From positions 1,125,897 to 1,189,896 of the forward strand of contig JAHNZQ020003146.1 of the NCBI GenBank assembly GCA_019155205.2: a stretch of DNA of 64,000 nucleotides. The letters are read 5' to 3'. Below are positions 9,794-21,046 of this stretch, piece by piece (the first letter of the stretch is position 1; each line of letters starts with the position of its first letter). This stretch comes from Gracilaria vermiculophylla. Its lineage: Eukaryota > Rhodophyta > Florideophyceae > Gracilariales > Gracilariaceae. Position numbers and translations under genes: made by a program. The notes below the pieces were generated by a model. It did not search any database. It saw only the letters and a program-made list of their open reading frames with translations, and was not told the origin of the DNA.

Positions 9794-11545
9794 GATGCCA
9801 CGTGGAACGACTCTTACAAATTTTGAGAAAGGACAACTTGTGGCTCTTCAGGGCAAAGCATGTTTTATATCTCATATTTCGATAATTTTACACCCCTGTC
9901 GATGTGTCACTCGCAACTTCTTAAAACGTCCCCATCTTGCTCAGAAACAACTGTTTAAAACCAGGCATAAAACAGATTCTTCAACTGTCAATAGAGCAAT
10001 CATTCGAGCTCCTACAATTGAGAATAAAGTAGCTAAAGACATACATAAGGACTATAAAATCTCCGCTTTAGTTCGAAGATTGCAGCAAAAGTTTATGAAA
10101 GGTTTCATTCCTAAAGTACAAAAATAGTAAAAACCGTTTCGGTGATAACATCAAAACATATATTTTTAAATGTAGAATTTGTAGTGCAAAAGCTCACAAG
10201 CAAGGAAAGCACACGAAGACGTCCGAATCTTCCTCTGCAGAGGTAGTTTGGCAGTAGAGCCCTCTTGATGGAACAACTCGAAAATGTCGGGTGTATGACC
10301 GAGGTTGCCCCGTCAGCACTTGGCAGGAGAGGTATAGAAAGGATTCCAACAAGGTAAGTGTACGAAGTGTACGTGTGTGGGGTGCCTCCCTGGACAACAG
10401 AGATGCGAAACAAAGGGGGGTGCGGGTTGCGCGATCCACAAGGTGAAGCACGTACCACCAAGTTGGCAAAAAAGGGAGGTAGCGAGTAGGCAAACAACGG
10501 CGAGCCGTATAGATCGTTGTAAAAGGAGCGAACACAGTGTAAATTGTAATATACCCAAGTATGGGCGCTCTCAGCGAACAAGGCGGATGGGCAACCGTAC
10601 GCTACGAGATATCCCTTGCGAAAGGCAAATACTGACGTAAGTGGAAGGCGCAGAGGCGGAAGCTTGGTTTCGGTCTACAGAGAACGGCGGCAGGGATGCC
10701 GGCGCTATTAAATACTGCAGCGCTAATTAAATAAATAGGAAAACCTCTAAATAAATAAATAAATAAATAACCGGCCACTATGGCTAGCGCCATAGACTGT
10801 ATCAGGCACTGGACCACACGTGTAATCCGCGTGCCGCCAACCACTTACTCATAGTAATCCCTTGCTACGCATTGCGCTGTACGAGCCCGTATGTGAGAAT
10901 ACCCGGTAGGACGGTCGCGTACTTCAGAACTACTAAAAAAATTTTAAACGAAAGAATCCGAACTGGAAAAAGGTGGTTTAAAGTGACTTAAAAAAAGTTC
11001 AATCTAGATGTCCCAAATAGTTTCAATCACAAAGGGCATGATCTTCGAATGGAATATTTTTATTTTTCATACCTTCAAAATGATGAAAGTTTAGTAATGG
11101 ATTGGGAATGCATTACCTACCGTGACATTTCGCAACTTTCTTCAATAGAAAGAAATTTAAATTCCGATCAGTATGTTAATTTTTTGAAAGATGAGTTATT
11201 GCCCTTTGTTGCCGGAGCATTGGGCAAAAAGTTGAATTTTCAGCATGATTAGGCTTCCGTTTATAGATCAACGTGATCGAAAAACTTATTAACTGAAAAC
11301 AATTAAGTTGTACATGAGCCTGCAAGAAAACTAGATTTATAAAATTATGGACAAAGTTTGGGGAGTGTTGGCAAGGGCTGTCTATGCTAGAAACTGCCAA
11401 TTTAGTAATAAGAAAGACTTTATTGAAGCTATAGAGGTTGCTTGGTCGAGTATTCAGGAAGAAAGTATTCGCAAACAATATCATTCTTAAGTATTCCTGA
11501 CAGATTTCTTAATGTCGAAGAGCAAAAAGGATCAGGAACTGGTTT
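9794..11545 (+). pseudogene. Decayed Tc1/mariner-type transposase, split by an LTR
   Basis: The first part (9794-10130) begins MPRGTTLTNFEKGQLVAL and continues with VTRNFLKRP, the classic helix-turn-helix start of Tc1-like transposases. Solo LTR copy 3 then interrupts it (10180-10926). The gene resumes downstream with a WKKVV.SD-like first catalytic block near 10965, then FNLDVPNSF, then SLVMDWECITY and LLPFVAGALGKKLNFQHD around the second catalytic Asp (near 11245). The C-terminal end follows at 11345-11510 (KVWGVLARAVYARNCQF, then WSSIQEESI and IPDRFLNV). Several stops and at least one frameshift, in an A-run near 10990, show it is dead independently of the insertion. Terminal inverted repeats were not found. 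Confidence 0.8.
10180..10926 (+). repeat. Solo LTR, family 2, copy 3, inserted in the Tc1 relic
   Basis: This 747-bp element starts TGTAGTGCAAAAG and ends TACTTCA. It is flanked by gaatt (10175-10179) and gaact (10927-10931), 4 of 5 identical. The Tc1-like transposase reading resumes on its right side, so the insertion site and its limits are supported by both the repeat alignment and the split protein. An AAAT-unit run lies near 10750-10770. Confidence 0.85.
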
Positions 11546-12801
11546 CTAAAAACCTGTTTAAGACAAACATTTGGGTAAAGTTGTAGTATAATATTTCACT
11601 GCCTTTTAGTATTTTTGCTTCATAATAATAATGTTCTTACTACTTACGACCAGCATTAAACCCAAGGAAATGAAGACAGTGTTTATATTAAAGGATGGAA
11701 TAGAGTGCACGCAAAGAATAATTTTGCGCTGCAATTGGAGCTCGAAAAGAAACATTTCGTGTGCGTGCCTTATAACAGTTTGGCACACTGTATGCTCAGA
11801 GGATGGCGGGCTGAGACCCTTCTTCAAGTCGGATTGTAGATGAGGTCTAAGAAAGGTGGCAAAACGTGATCCTGGAATAGGTAATTTTGCAAGACGCTAC
11901 CAAAGATTAAAACATCATCGCTGAAGATCTAACGTAATGTGTTCCTTGGCCAATGGGTACTGCATGAATCACGGAGTGCAGGCATAAAATTCAACGAACC
12001 AGCCCGTTTTCAGAATATTTCAGAACGCATGTAAGTTAGCAGCGTTCAAAATCCTGCACCTCGCAAGATCGAGAAATCCTTCCTCCAAAAACAGAATTTA
12101 TTTAGTCTGTTAAATTAATCTCCTCATTTGTCATCTCACCTATTTGCCTTTTTGTGAATATTAAGGGCTTCGATAGGTATCAAGCCTGGAGAGTACACTA
12201 CTTTCTGTGTTAGTCCAGTATACTAATGTACATGTTTTGTACTATACCTATGCTCGATTCGCGTCGTCGGTCAAGTTCAAAAACAGAACTCAGGGAACGA
12301 AATAGTCATTTTCAAGATAACGGAAATCATTTGCAACTCGTCCACTGACCCTGCATCGAAGATGCAATCGACAATGTAGGACATTGATATTTACAAAAAG
12401 CTCGTACAGTGCGTTTCAAAAGTAATGGTCAATCTAATGGCACGCCAAATATGGAGTTTTGCCTACTGTAACCACCCCGCTTCGTTAAAACTCTCAAAAA
12501 AACGTTTCAAAAATATAGAACATTTCAAGCTCGCGCGTGATTATTTCTACAACACGTTGTTTTCTTTCCTCAAAACGACATGAAATCTTCTACATTAAAA
12601 GCATGTAGTAGAAAACTTCAATCAGTACCTTAGATCTATACCTTTTGTTTCCATTTCTATATCATTTTCTTAAATATTTACTGCAGTATAAACATAAAGC
12701 TTTATTGATAGCGTAATAATGCTCAGCTGCAAGAATAGGCATAAAGTTCTGCAAGAGTATTATCCTACTTATGCATTTTGCACTTAAAAACCCATGAAAA
12801 G
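11546..12801. other. Intergenic, nothing recognised
   Basis: This AT-rich stretch follows the Tc1 relic. The short ORFs near 11631-11843 are overlapping shadows on opposite strands. A line near 12405-12440 (cagtgcgtttcaaaagtaatggtc) has the flavour of a Tc1-type terminal repeat, but I could not find its partner. Confidence 0.35.
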
Positions 12802-13355
12802 TGTGGTACTGTCAGTTCTCTTTCGAGGTAGTAGGGCACGACGTCCGTTAGGAGTTCTTGTTGACTCCCAAGGTGCGTGTTCCTAAAGGTGGTCCCCAGT
12901 ATTCGCCGTCGCGAGCCGGGGGAATCTTTAAAGGGGATCTACATATACCAAACGGAAAGGGAGGTTCATGGGGCGGACAATGCTCCTACAGGCGCTGCTA
13001 TGATGCGACCTGGAGACCAGCGGCTTAGAAACCTGATGATGATCGACGGGAGTCTATAACCGGAAAAGTAGATGAAGACTCAAGGGCCCTTGGTTTTACT
13101 TCCCCCAGAGGTGGAGCTCGACCGGCAGATTAAGAATCAATCCAGGAGCCCGCCTCGGCAGGTCTCACTACTGTAGTAATTCTCGGCACAAATTAACTAA
13201 AATAAATATAAATTATATCGTCCCTTCAGAATACTGTAGTGCATGCGGGCCGAGTTATGCAACACGTGGCTCATTTAATAATATACGAGAACTTCTCAGG
13301 AATATCACTCCATAAAGCCACAGCACCATTTTTCCTTAGAAGCCACTGTACTACA
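12802..13355 (-). repeat. Solo LTR, family 1, copy D (inverted)
   Basis: This 554-bp element read on the minus strand starts TGTAGTACAGTGG and ends CTGACAGTACCACA, the same termini as copy B. The plus-strand flanks are aaaag (12797-12801) and aaaaa (13356-13360), 4 of 5 identical. It sits about 9.6 kb from copy C in the opposite orientation. Confidence 0.85.
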
Positions 13356-14568
13356 AAAAAACCGATACGTTTACAAAAAATTAATAAAATGGTAATAAAA
13401 AACGCTTCAAAATTCTTTCGGTTTATTAAACTGAGCATCATTTCTATTTGGAAGCTGCAAATAAACAAAACATTCTGCTGCAGTTTGCAATCAGCATTGA
13501 AAGAAAAAATAGGTGTGAAAAGAATGTATTTTAAATTGAGTAAAACTTTCATTGAAATGAAAAACAGTATTTGATATTTCTAAATAACAAAAAATGGAAA
13601 CAAAATTTGAACATATTAAAATTCTTTTTAACATTCTATTTTGCTACGCACTGGACTCTCGATGAAAACAAATACATAGAAACCCTTTAAAGTAAGCGAT
13701 ACAGACGCAAAAAAGCTTACAATTGCTTTCAAAAAACGTTTTATAAAATTTTACATATCGGAACAGATTTGTTAACTAAATTCTCACTAAGATAGCGCTG
13801 CCGTTTATCAGTCTAAAGAAATGAAAAACGTGCTTTGCTCGCTATAAAGTAATGCAATGCAGTTACTTGTGCGTTACGTTAATATAAACTCTTTTGAAAA
13901 CGAATAAGATGTATTCATTAGAATGATTTATGGCCATTACACGCCATTCTGAACAAGTTTTGATTGAAGCAAAAGTATTGGAAATAGCGCGAAAACTATG
14001 AATGCTTTAAGTATGGGAAGTTAGAGAAACGCGTTGCAAAAGCGTTGGATTAGTATTATTTAGTACTTAAAAGCAGAAATCAACTTCTGAAGAAGGCAAA
14101 ATGAAGTTTGAAAGTGAAATGTCCTATGATTTTGACACGGTTTTTTAACATGAAGGTTTTTGATAACTGATTTTGGTAGCACTACAGTATTAAAAACGAT
14201 GATTTGCATCACAATGCCTGGTGTCCTACTTTGTGCTTTTGAAACAGACTTCACTTTACCTTCTGCATGAGGTTTTTGGTGTGGTGTTTAACCTTGGTGT
14301 GAGTCTTGGTTTTTTTTACAGCGTGCGGTGACATGGAGCACACGTGGACACCTATGCGCGATGTACAGCTCCGCGCAAATTATTAGCCAATCACAGGCGA
14401 GGAAGGTCTACGCCGGCCATGGCCGTCGTCCTGCCGAAGACCGCAAAGAAAATAGCAGTGGCGCACTGGCGGGATCCGCGCTCGAGAGGGGGCAGGTTCA
14501 ACGTTAGAATCGCAACCAGTTCCTTCTTGCGGTGAGAGCTAGTCGGAGGTTGACTACGACTATTCACC
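13356..14568. other. AT-rich intergenic DNA and eIF3a promoter side
   Basis: Bases 13356-14250 are very AT-rich and show no gene. From about 14,300 the composition rises to ordinary GC as the eIF3a gene approaches. The 14344-14535 ORF shows no family resemblance and is probably 5' leader or promoter. Confidence 0.45.
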
Positions 14569-17500
14569 ATGGCGAGGCGTGGGACCCGGATGTTTGGCGG
14601 TGGCTACTCCCGTTGGGACCGTCGCGACGTTGGTCTCAAGCCAGAAAACGCATTAAGCCGCGTTGCGCGTAAGTTTTTCACTCAGAAGTTGAAGCGGCGT
14701 CTCTATCATCGCGATCAAAGTGGTCATTTGGTCTTCGGTTGATCTACTTGCTATTTGTTAGAGACTAACTGAACTCGCCTGATTGTGCCTTTTGTCCAAC
14801 CATGCTCAGAGCTTGTTGAAGTTGGAGAGGTATCCGATGCGAACCAAGCGCTGTATGACATCATCACCGACAATCAGACTCGACGTCGGCAATGGAGCAA
14901 GACCTATGAGGGTATCATGATGAAGCTAATGGAGCTCAGTGTCGAGCTCCGCCAGCCCGCCATGGTAAAGGAGGCGCTTCACAAATACCGTGCTATGTGT
15001 ATGCAGTCCAACGTCTCTTCTTTGGAAGATGTCGTAAGATTTCTGGTTGACCTCGCTGAGACTCGTACTGAAGAAGCTCGTAAGTCTGTTGACGAGGCCA
15101 TCCTGGAGAAAGCGGAAGATCTGGAGGATGAGGCAATGGAAACTCCGGAAACTTTACTCCTTGAGGCGGCGGGAAACGCGCTAACGAAAGAGCGGATTGA
15201 CCGTCAGCAGGTAGTACCGTGGATGCGTTTTTTGTGGGAAGTGTATCGCGTCGTTGTCGATATCGTCAAGTCTCATAACAAGCTTGAGGTGTGTTATCAC
15301 AATATGTCGGTGAAGGCATTCAAGTTTTGTTTGAAGTATAAGCGTTTCATGGAGTTCAGAAGGTTGTGCGACATGCTTAGACAGCATTTGAACCAGCTCA
15401 TCAATAATGCTAGAAACTCACCGAACGACGTGAAGATTACCGATGCTGAGACACTTCAAAAGTTCATGGAAACTCGATTTATTCAGCTTTCCACTGCAGT
15501 CACTTTGGAACATTGGCAAGAAGCTTATCGTACGATTGAAGACATACACCTCATCATGACAATGGGCAAAACTAAAGCAAAACCGCAACACATGAGCATT
15601 TATTACGACAAGCTAATGCAAGTGTTTTGGGTTTCCGGCAACTACCTGTATCATGCTCATGCTTTGTACAAGCTGTACACTCTTTCTGTTAAGCAAAACC
15701 GAAATCTATCGGCAGAAGACGCACAAACTATGGCATCGAGACTTGTGTTAGCCGCCTTGTCTATCCCAGTGTACGACGATCAATCAGCCGTACTCTCGGA
15801 ATCTTATGGGGTGATCACAGATGTTCTGGGCTCTCCGACAAACGAAAACGCTGCGCGTCATGCTCGAATGGGAGCGCTGCTTGGATACTCTAGTGCTGCT
15901 CGAAGAGGCCCTTTACTCACGGAACTGTTATCCAAGGGAGTGGGAGATGCATGTCATCAGGAGCTTCGAGATCTGCACAATCTGCTTGAGGGTGATATGG
16001 CACCATTGCAGTTTTCGAATCGTTTCAAGAAGATACTGGACTTTGTGAACTCCAAGGATATATTGAAAGAATACGCAGCACCGCTTCGTCGCGCAGCGAT
16101 CTTTCGGCTTCTCGAACAGCTTGGAAGAGTGTACGATGTGATGCGGCTAGACCATATGAAGAAGGTTGCCGATTTTGCAGAGTATAGAGAGGTTGAAGAA
16201 ACAGCGCTCATGGCGTTGAAGACGAGATCTCTGGCTGTGAGATTTGATTATCAGAACCAGTGTCTTCGGTTTGAAAGCGAGTTGTTCTCGACAGACGGTA
16301 TGCGAACGCAACTTGGTCGGCTCGCTCGCCGGATGGCTCTCACCTCGAAGATGTTGATGGAGAACGCGAGAAAATCTGCCGAAAGCGCTTCTGACCAAGA
16401 GGTGATTGCGCTGGCGCTCGAGAAGGAGAAGAAGGTTGCGCTTCGCAGACGTATGGCGATCGCCAAGGCAAAAGCGGGGCTGCCTGAGGAAGAGAGAAAC
16501 ATTCTTCGCCGTCGCGAGATCATCGAGCGGCGCAAAGAGGAGGCAGAGAGGCGCATGGCAGAGGCGGTGAAGCAGAAGAAACTTGCTGCTGCGCGCGAGG
16601 TTGCGCTAGCGGAGCAGCGTCGCAAGCAAGAGGAAGCCAAGCGCCGGCATGAAGAAATGCGCAAGCAGGCTGAGGCTCCTATGGATAGCTTGTTTGCGAG
16701 CTCTGCCCCGCGTGCTGCGGTGGTCGGCGGCGAGGCGGAAGAGGACGCTGAAAGGGAGGCGCGAATGACAAGGGAAAAGGAAAAGGAGTTGAAGGAGCAC
16801 GCGGAAATGAAGAAGAGGATTCTGCAGTTGGCCACACATCTGAACCACATGGAACGTGCCACTCGAGAAGAAGAATGGCCGTTGCTGGTCAATTGTCACG
16901 AAAAGGAGGTTTCAGATCTGTCAAAGCTTACGACAGAGATGGCAACGCGTGAGCTGGAGGATGCGAAGACGAACCATATGAGGGCGCTCGAGGACAAGGG
17001 CCGAACGAGTCGGATTATGCCTGCGCTAGAGCAATACATGTGTAGTCTAATGGTGAGGGTTGACGAAGACTTTGAGTCATGGGCTAGGAAGGAAAGAGAG
17101 CGAGCCGATGCTCAGGCTGCTGAGGAAGCTGAGCAAGCTGCTGTTCGCGAGGCGGAAGCGGCGCGTGAGCGCGAGCAGCGAGAGGAAGAAGAACGAATGG
17201 CACGGGAGAAGACAGAAGCGGAAGAAAGGGAGGCTGCAGACGCCGAAAGAAGAGCGCGTGAAGCGGCTGAAAGAGAGGAGGCCGAAAGGAAGAGGGCTGC
17301 GGCGCCTTCCGGCAAGTACGTCCCGGCGTTCCGCCGCAACAAGCCTGCAAGCACTCTTGACACGGCGCCTGTTCGAGGTGCAAGCATGGGTAATGCGGCA
17401 GCACCCGTTCGAGCGCGCACAGCTGGTGCAGGAGCAAGGGCGCTGGAGCGCCCGACAGGGTCTGGAGGTCTTAATCTTGCGCAACGACTGACGCAGAAGC

Positions 17501-17862
17501 AGCCCGGGCTGGGCATGCGCTCCTCGGAAAGACCGACGAGCACTCCCGGGCTGAGCCAGCAGGCGGAGAGGCCGTCTGGACTGGCGGGTCTGGCGCAGAA
17601 GCAGACGCAGAGGCCGAGCAGCGTGTCTTTGCCGTCCGAGCGAGCCGGTGACAGGCGAGGCGGTGCTGGCGCCCTGGAGAGCCGATTGGCGGGCGAAGCG
17701 AAGCCAATTCGGCTGTCGAAGCCGCCCTTTCGGTCCGCTTCCGCTGCCGGCTATTCCAGCGGTGCCCCGCCGTCCAGCGCACCCGACAACAAGGAAATGT
17801 CCCCGTTTCGGAGGCGATTGATGGAGCAAAAGTTACAACAAGAGAAGCGCTCAAACCCGTAG
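14569..17862 (+). CDS. EIF3A: Translation initiation factor eIF3 subunit a
   Basis: This is the largest subunit of the eIF3 complex, which recruits mRNA and initiator tRNA to the 40S ribosome in the cytosol. I read two exons, 14569-14668 and 14810-17862, joined across a 141-bp GTAAGT...AG intron in phase 1, giving about 1,050 residues. Exon 1 supplies the conserved LKPENALSRVA, which runs directly into exon 2 QLVEVGEV. Without the intron the family's N-terminus would be missing, which is why I reject a start at a non-ATG codon near 14785. The N-terminal half is helical and contains the PCI region (roughly residues 320-500). From about residue 550 it becomes a long charged coiled coil (many EEAERR and REAEA-type repeats), and the tail is basic and rich in Ser/Pro/Gly. 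This layout is standard for eIF3a. Confidence 0.95.
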
Positions 17863-18028
17863 TGATGCCGACAGTGAGAATGTTTAAAGTTTGTTCCACA
17901 CGGCGCGACGCCCAATGTGGTGCCGCCGTGCACCTAGCAGTAAACATGGTTGCGCACGTGAGCTACTCTCTGCAAGTAACCAGCTGTGAGCGCTTTATTT
18001 CTATACATGTTAGCGATGTGGCCGTGCG

Positions 18029-19216
18029 TCACGGGCGGCTAATCATCTCCTTGATGAGCGCTAGACGAAAGCTCATCATCCGCACCGAAGACAGAATCGC
18101 GTACGTTGTGATGACAAGAAACGAGCTGGCCAACAGGAAAAACAGGCCCTCCGACGATCGCAGCGTTTGCACATGCGCCACGACGGCGCTGACATCAGGA
18201 ATGGGCACCGACAGCGTCATCTGCACCATGTGCGATGTCACGTCGGTGGCAAACGCAAACCCTTTGGCCGCGGCGCTGCCGTGCAGCCGCGCCTTGAGCG
18301 AGTCGGTGGCGGCGCGCGGAGGCGAGCGCGCTTGCGAGCTTGGCGTGCTTTCGATGCGCTGCTCATTCGCATGTGACGAGCAGGTGCCGTCGCTGCTTTC
18401 GCTCTTCTTCCTGCGCTTGCCGAACAGCGCGGTGAGCCTGTCGGAGGAGGCGCCCGACTTTGCCGCGTGCGCCTTGTCGTGCGCACAGCTGTGGCGCGGC
18501 GCGTTTCGCGCCTGCGCGGGCGCCGCGCCGTTGGCGGCTCGCTCCGGAGCGGAATCGGACGCGAGGCGCGCCAGCGCGTGCTTGACGCTGCGCTTGGGGC
18601 GGCGCAGCAGCGCAAGCTGCTGGCCCAGCAGCTTGATCAGGCTGTGCTGGTGCTGCGCGCTGGTCAGCACCAAGATGTAGTCCGGGCGGCGTCGGCACTT
18701 GACGAACACGCCGTGCGGAAGAACGCGCCGGAAGCAGGCGGCACGGCGCGCGTGCTGCACGTCGCACAGAGGGATGGTGACGTTGGCGTCCTCTGGGGCG
18801 ACGTTGAGGTACTTGGCGGCGAACATGAGCTTGGTTCGCGTCACGGTGAGGCGGCCCACGTTGACGCCCTGCGGGCGGCGCGCCTTGCGCAGGCACGAGG
18901 CGCGAAACGTCGCGAGCGCGGGCTCGGAGGGCGCGGGCGGGAGCGTGAGCGGCGGCAGCCGCTGCGCGGCGTGCGGCTGTGGCGCCGAGGCGGCGGGGGC
19001 GACGGGGGTGGCGGGGGCGGCGGGGGCGGCGGGGGCGGCGGGGGCGGCGGGGGCGGCGGGGGCGGGGGGGGCGGCGGGGGCGGCGGGGGCGGCGGGGGGG
19101 GCGGGGGCGGCGGGGGNNNNNNNNNNNNNNNNNNNNNNNNNNNNNNNNNNNNNNNNNNNNNNNNNNNNNNNNNNNNNNNNNNNNNNNNNNNNNNNNNNNN
19201 NNNNNNNNNNNNNNNN

Positions 19217-19307
<91 letters not shown>

Positions 19308-19353
19308 CGGCGGGGTGCGCGGCGCGGGGACTGCCGACAGACGGAACCTTCAT
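18029..19353 (-). CDS. GRAM-domain protein with C-terminal membrane anchor (gap inside)
   Basis: The C-terminal half is clear. A GRAM domain begins at the FRASCLRKA segment, with the core GRLTVTRTKLMFAAKYL and PDYILVLTSAQ. A basic Ser-rich linker follows, and near the end there is one hydrophobic segment (GLFFLLASSFLVITTYAIL) that should anchor it in a membrane. GRAM domains bind phosphoinositides or proteins at membranes, so a contact-site or trafficking role is possible but unproven. The N-terminal half is Pro/Ala low complexity, encoded by a C-rich tract that contains 100 Ns and a 91-base homopolymer. The reading frame cannot be followed through it. I chose the ATG at 19353 (MKVPSVGSPRAAHP) as the likeliest start because it has a fair Kozak context. 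It is in a different frame from the C-terminal part as assembled. Confidence 0.6.
18990..19307. repeat. GGC/poly-G low-complexity tract with 100-N gap
   Basis: A GGCGGGGGC-type repeat runs into a gap of exactly 100 Ns (19117-19216), followed by 91 uninterrupted Gs (19217-19307). A round 100-N gap is a scaffold placeholder, so the true length is unknown. The G-run is probably at least partly a sequencing artefact at a quadruplex-forming tract. It interrupts the GRAM-domain gene on the minus strand. Confidence 0.9.
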
Positions 19354-19963
19354 GGTTCGGGGGGGGGGGGCGGGCACGGCGTCGGGAGGGCGGCTGGTGG
19401 GGGTGGTGAGCGCGCGATCGGCGGCGGGAGTACGTGTACGTGTTGCGCTTAAGTAGAGGCGCGGCGCGGGGGCGGAGACTGGCGGACTCGAGCGCGGGGG
19501 CGCGGCGGCGGGGCGGGGGGACTGTTTCCGAAACGGGCGGCGGCGCGGCGCGGTGCGGCGCTGCGCGGCGCGCGCGCGGCGGCGAGGTACGCAGCGCGCC
19601 GGCGCGGCGGTAAGCAGCGGCGCGCGACGCGGCGCTGCGCGCGGCGCGCGTGGCGCGGCCGCGTCGCGCCGACCGTTGCGCGCCAGCAAGGCGCGGCGCG
19701 CGCGCGCGCGCGCCGCCGCTTCGCGTCGCATCTCGCGCCGGGCCTGGCGCGCCACCCGCGGCGCGCGCGGAGGCGGGACGCGCTCCGCGCCGCGCCCAAT
19801 CGCGCGCGCGCACTTGGCCGCGCGCGCCGCAGATTTTGCACGCGCCTCCCACAAGTACCGCGCGCGGAAGCGCTCCGCGCGCCGCCGCGCCGCCAGCAGA
19901 TCCGTCGCCCGTCGCCCGTCGCCCCGTCGCTCGCAGCCCCGTCGCCCCGCAGCGCCGTCAGCG

Positions 19964-21046
19964 ATGGCGTTCGTGCCCAGCATCCCCGTGCCGCGCGCCA
20001 GGCGGAGCGCCCTCGCCGCCGCGAAGCGCTGCGCAGCGCCAGTGGCCGTGGCCAACAAGCCGCAGCCGCCCAAGGACTTCTCGCCGCCAACGCCGCGCCC
20101 GTTCTACGTGCGCCCCGACAAGGCGCTGGACATTGCGCAGAGCAGCGCCGCCCAGCTGCTGCGCGCCTACGCCGGCGCCTTTGTGGAGGGCTACCGCCTC
20201 AAGACCGAGGACGGAAAACTGGTCGAGTACTCGGCAACACTGCCGCAGTCCAAGCCGCTGGCGCCGCTGCGCCTCTTCGAGTACGAGGCGTGCCCGTACT
20301 GCAAGAGGGTGCGCGAGGCGGTGTCCATGCTCGACCTGGACGTGCTGGTGTTCCCCTGCCCGCGCGGCGGCGCGCTGTACCGCCCGTACGTCAAGGACAC
20401 CGGCGGCAAGCAGCAGTTCCCGTACCTGGAGGACCCCAACACGGACTTTGCGGCGTACGAGTCCACCGACATCATCAAGTACCTGTACAACACATACGGG
20501 CCGCCCAGCGCGCGCGTGCCGTTCGTGCTCAGCAGCGCCGCCACGTTCTCGGCCGGGCTGTCGTCCGGGCTGCGGAGAGGGCGCGGGCGCAGCCGCGCCG
20601 ACAAGACGGTGGCGGCGGCCGAGCCGCTGGAGCTGTGGGGCTACGAGGCGTCGCCGTTCGTGCGCCTGGTGCGCGAAACGCTCGCCGAGCTCGAGCTGCC
20701 GTACTTTCTGCGCACGACGGCGCGCGGCTCCGTCAAGCGCGCCGAGCTGCGCCAGCTGGTGGGCCGCTTCCAGGTGCCGTACCTGGTGGACGCCAACACG
20801 GACATTGCCATGTTCGAGAGCGCGGAGATCTGCGAGTACCTGCGCGCCACGTACGGCGCCAAGGCGGCGGGCGCGGTGCGGCAGCCCGAGCGCGGCGGCG
20901 CGTTCATGCCGGGCGACGCGTGGTACAAGGAGGTGGCCGTGCAGCAGGCGCAGTCGCTGGACCCGCAGGTGCAGACGGACGAGGTGCTGGAGCGGTACTG
21001 TGAGCAAAACCCGGACAGCGAGGAGTGCCGCGTGTACGAGGACTGA
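19964..21046 (+). CDS. Plastid tandem glutaredoxin/GST-N-like protein with CP12-like C-terminus
   Basis: This is a single-exon protein of 360 residues. Residues 1-30 are Ala/Arg/Pro-rich and look like an organelle transit peptide. Two glutaredoxin-like, GST-N-terminal-like domains follow. The first (about 103-185) has the redox motif CPYC at 110-113 (FEYEACPYCKRVRE). The second (about 222-305) has the same frame of residues but no cysteines (GYEASPFVRLVRE). This tandem layout is known in cyanobacterial and plastid thioredoxin-fold proteins. The last 16 residues, with C346 and C355 in YCEQNPDSEECRVYED, match the C-terminal GAPDH-binding motif of CP12. A preceding DAWYKEVAVQQAQ stretch recalls the CP12 core, but the N-terminal cysteine pair is absent. 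I infer a redox-linked role near the Calvin cycle. Start: the ATG at 19964. The upstream open frame is compositional only. Confidence 0.8.
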   Translation: MAFVPSIPVPRARRSALAAAKRCAAPVAVANKPQPPKDFSPPTPRPFYVRPDKALDIAQSSAAQLLRAYAGAFVEGYRLKTEDGKLVEYSATLPQSKPLAPLRLFEYEACPYCKRVREAVSMLDLDVLVFPCPRGGALYRPYVKDTGGKQQFPYLEDPNTDFAAYESTDIIKYLYNTYGPPSARVPFVLSSAATFSAGLSSGLRRGRGRSRADKTVAAAEPLELWGYEASPFVRLVRETLAELELPYFLRTTARGSVKRAELRQLVGRFQVPYLVDANTDIAMFESAEICEYLRATYGAKAAGAVRQPERGGAFMPGDAWYKEVAVQQAQSLDPQVQTDEVLERYCEQNPDSEECRVYED

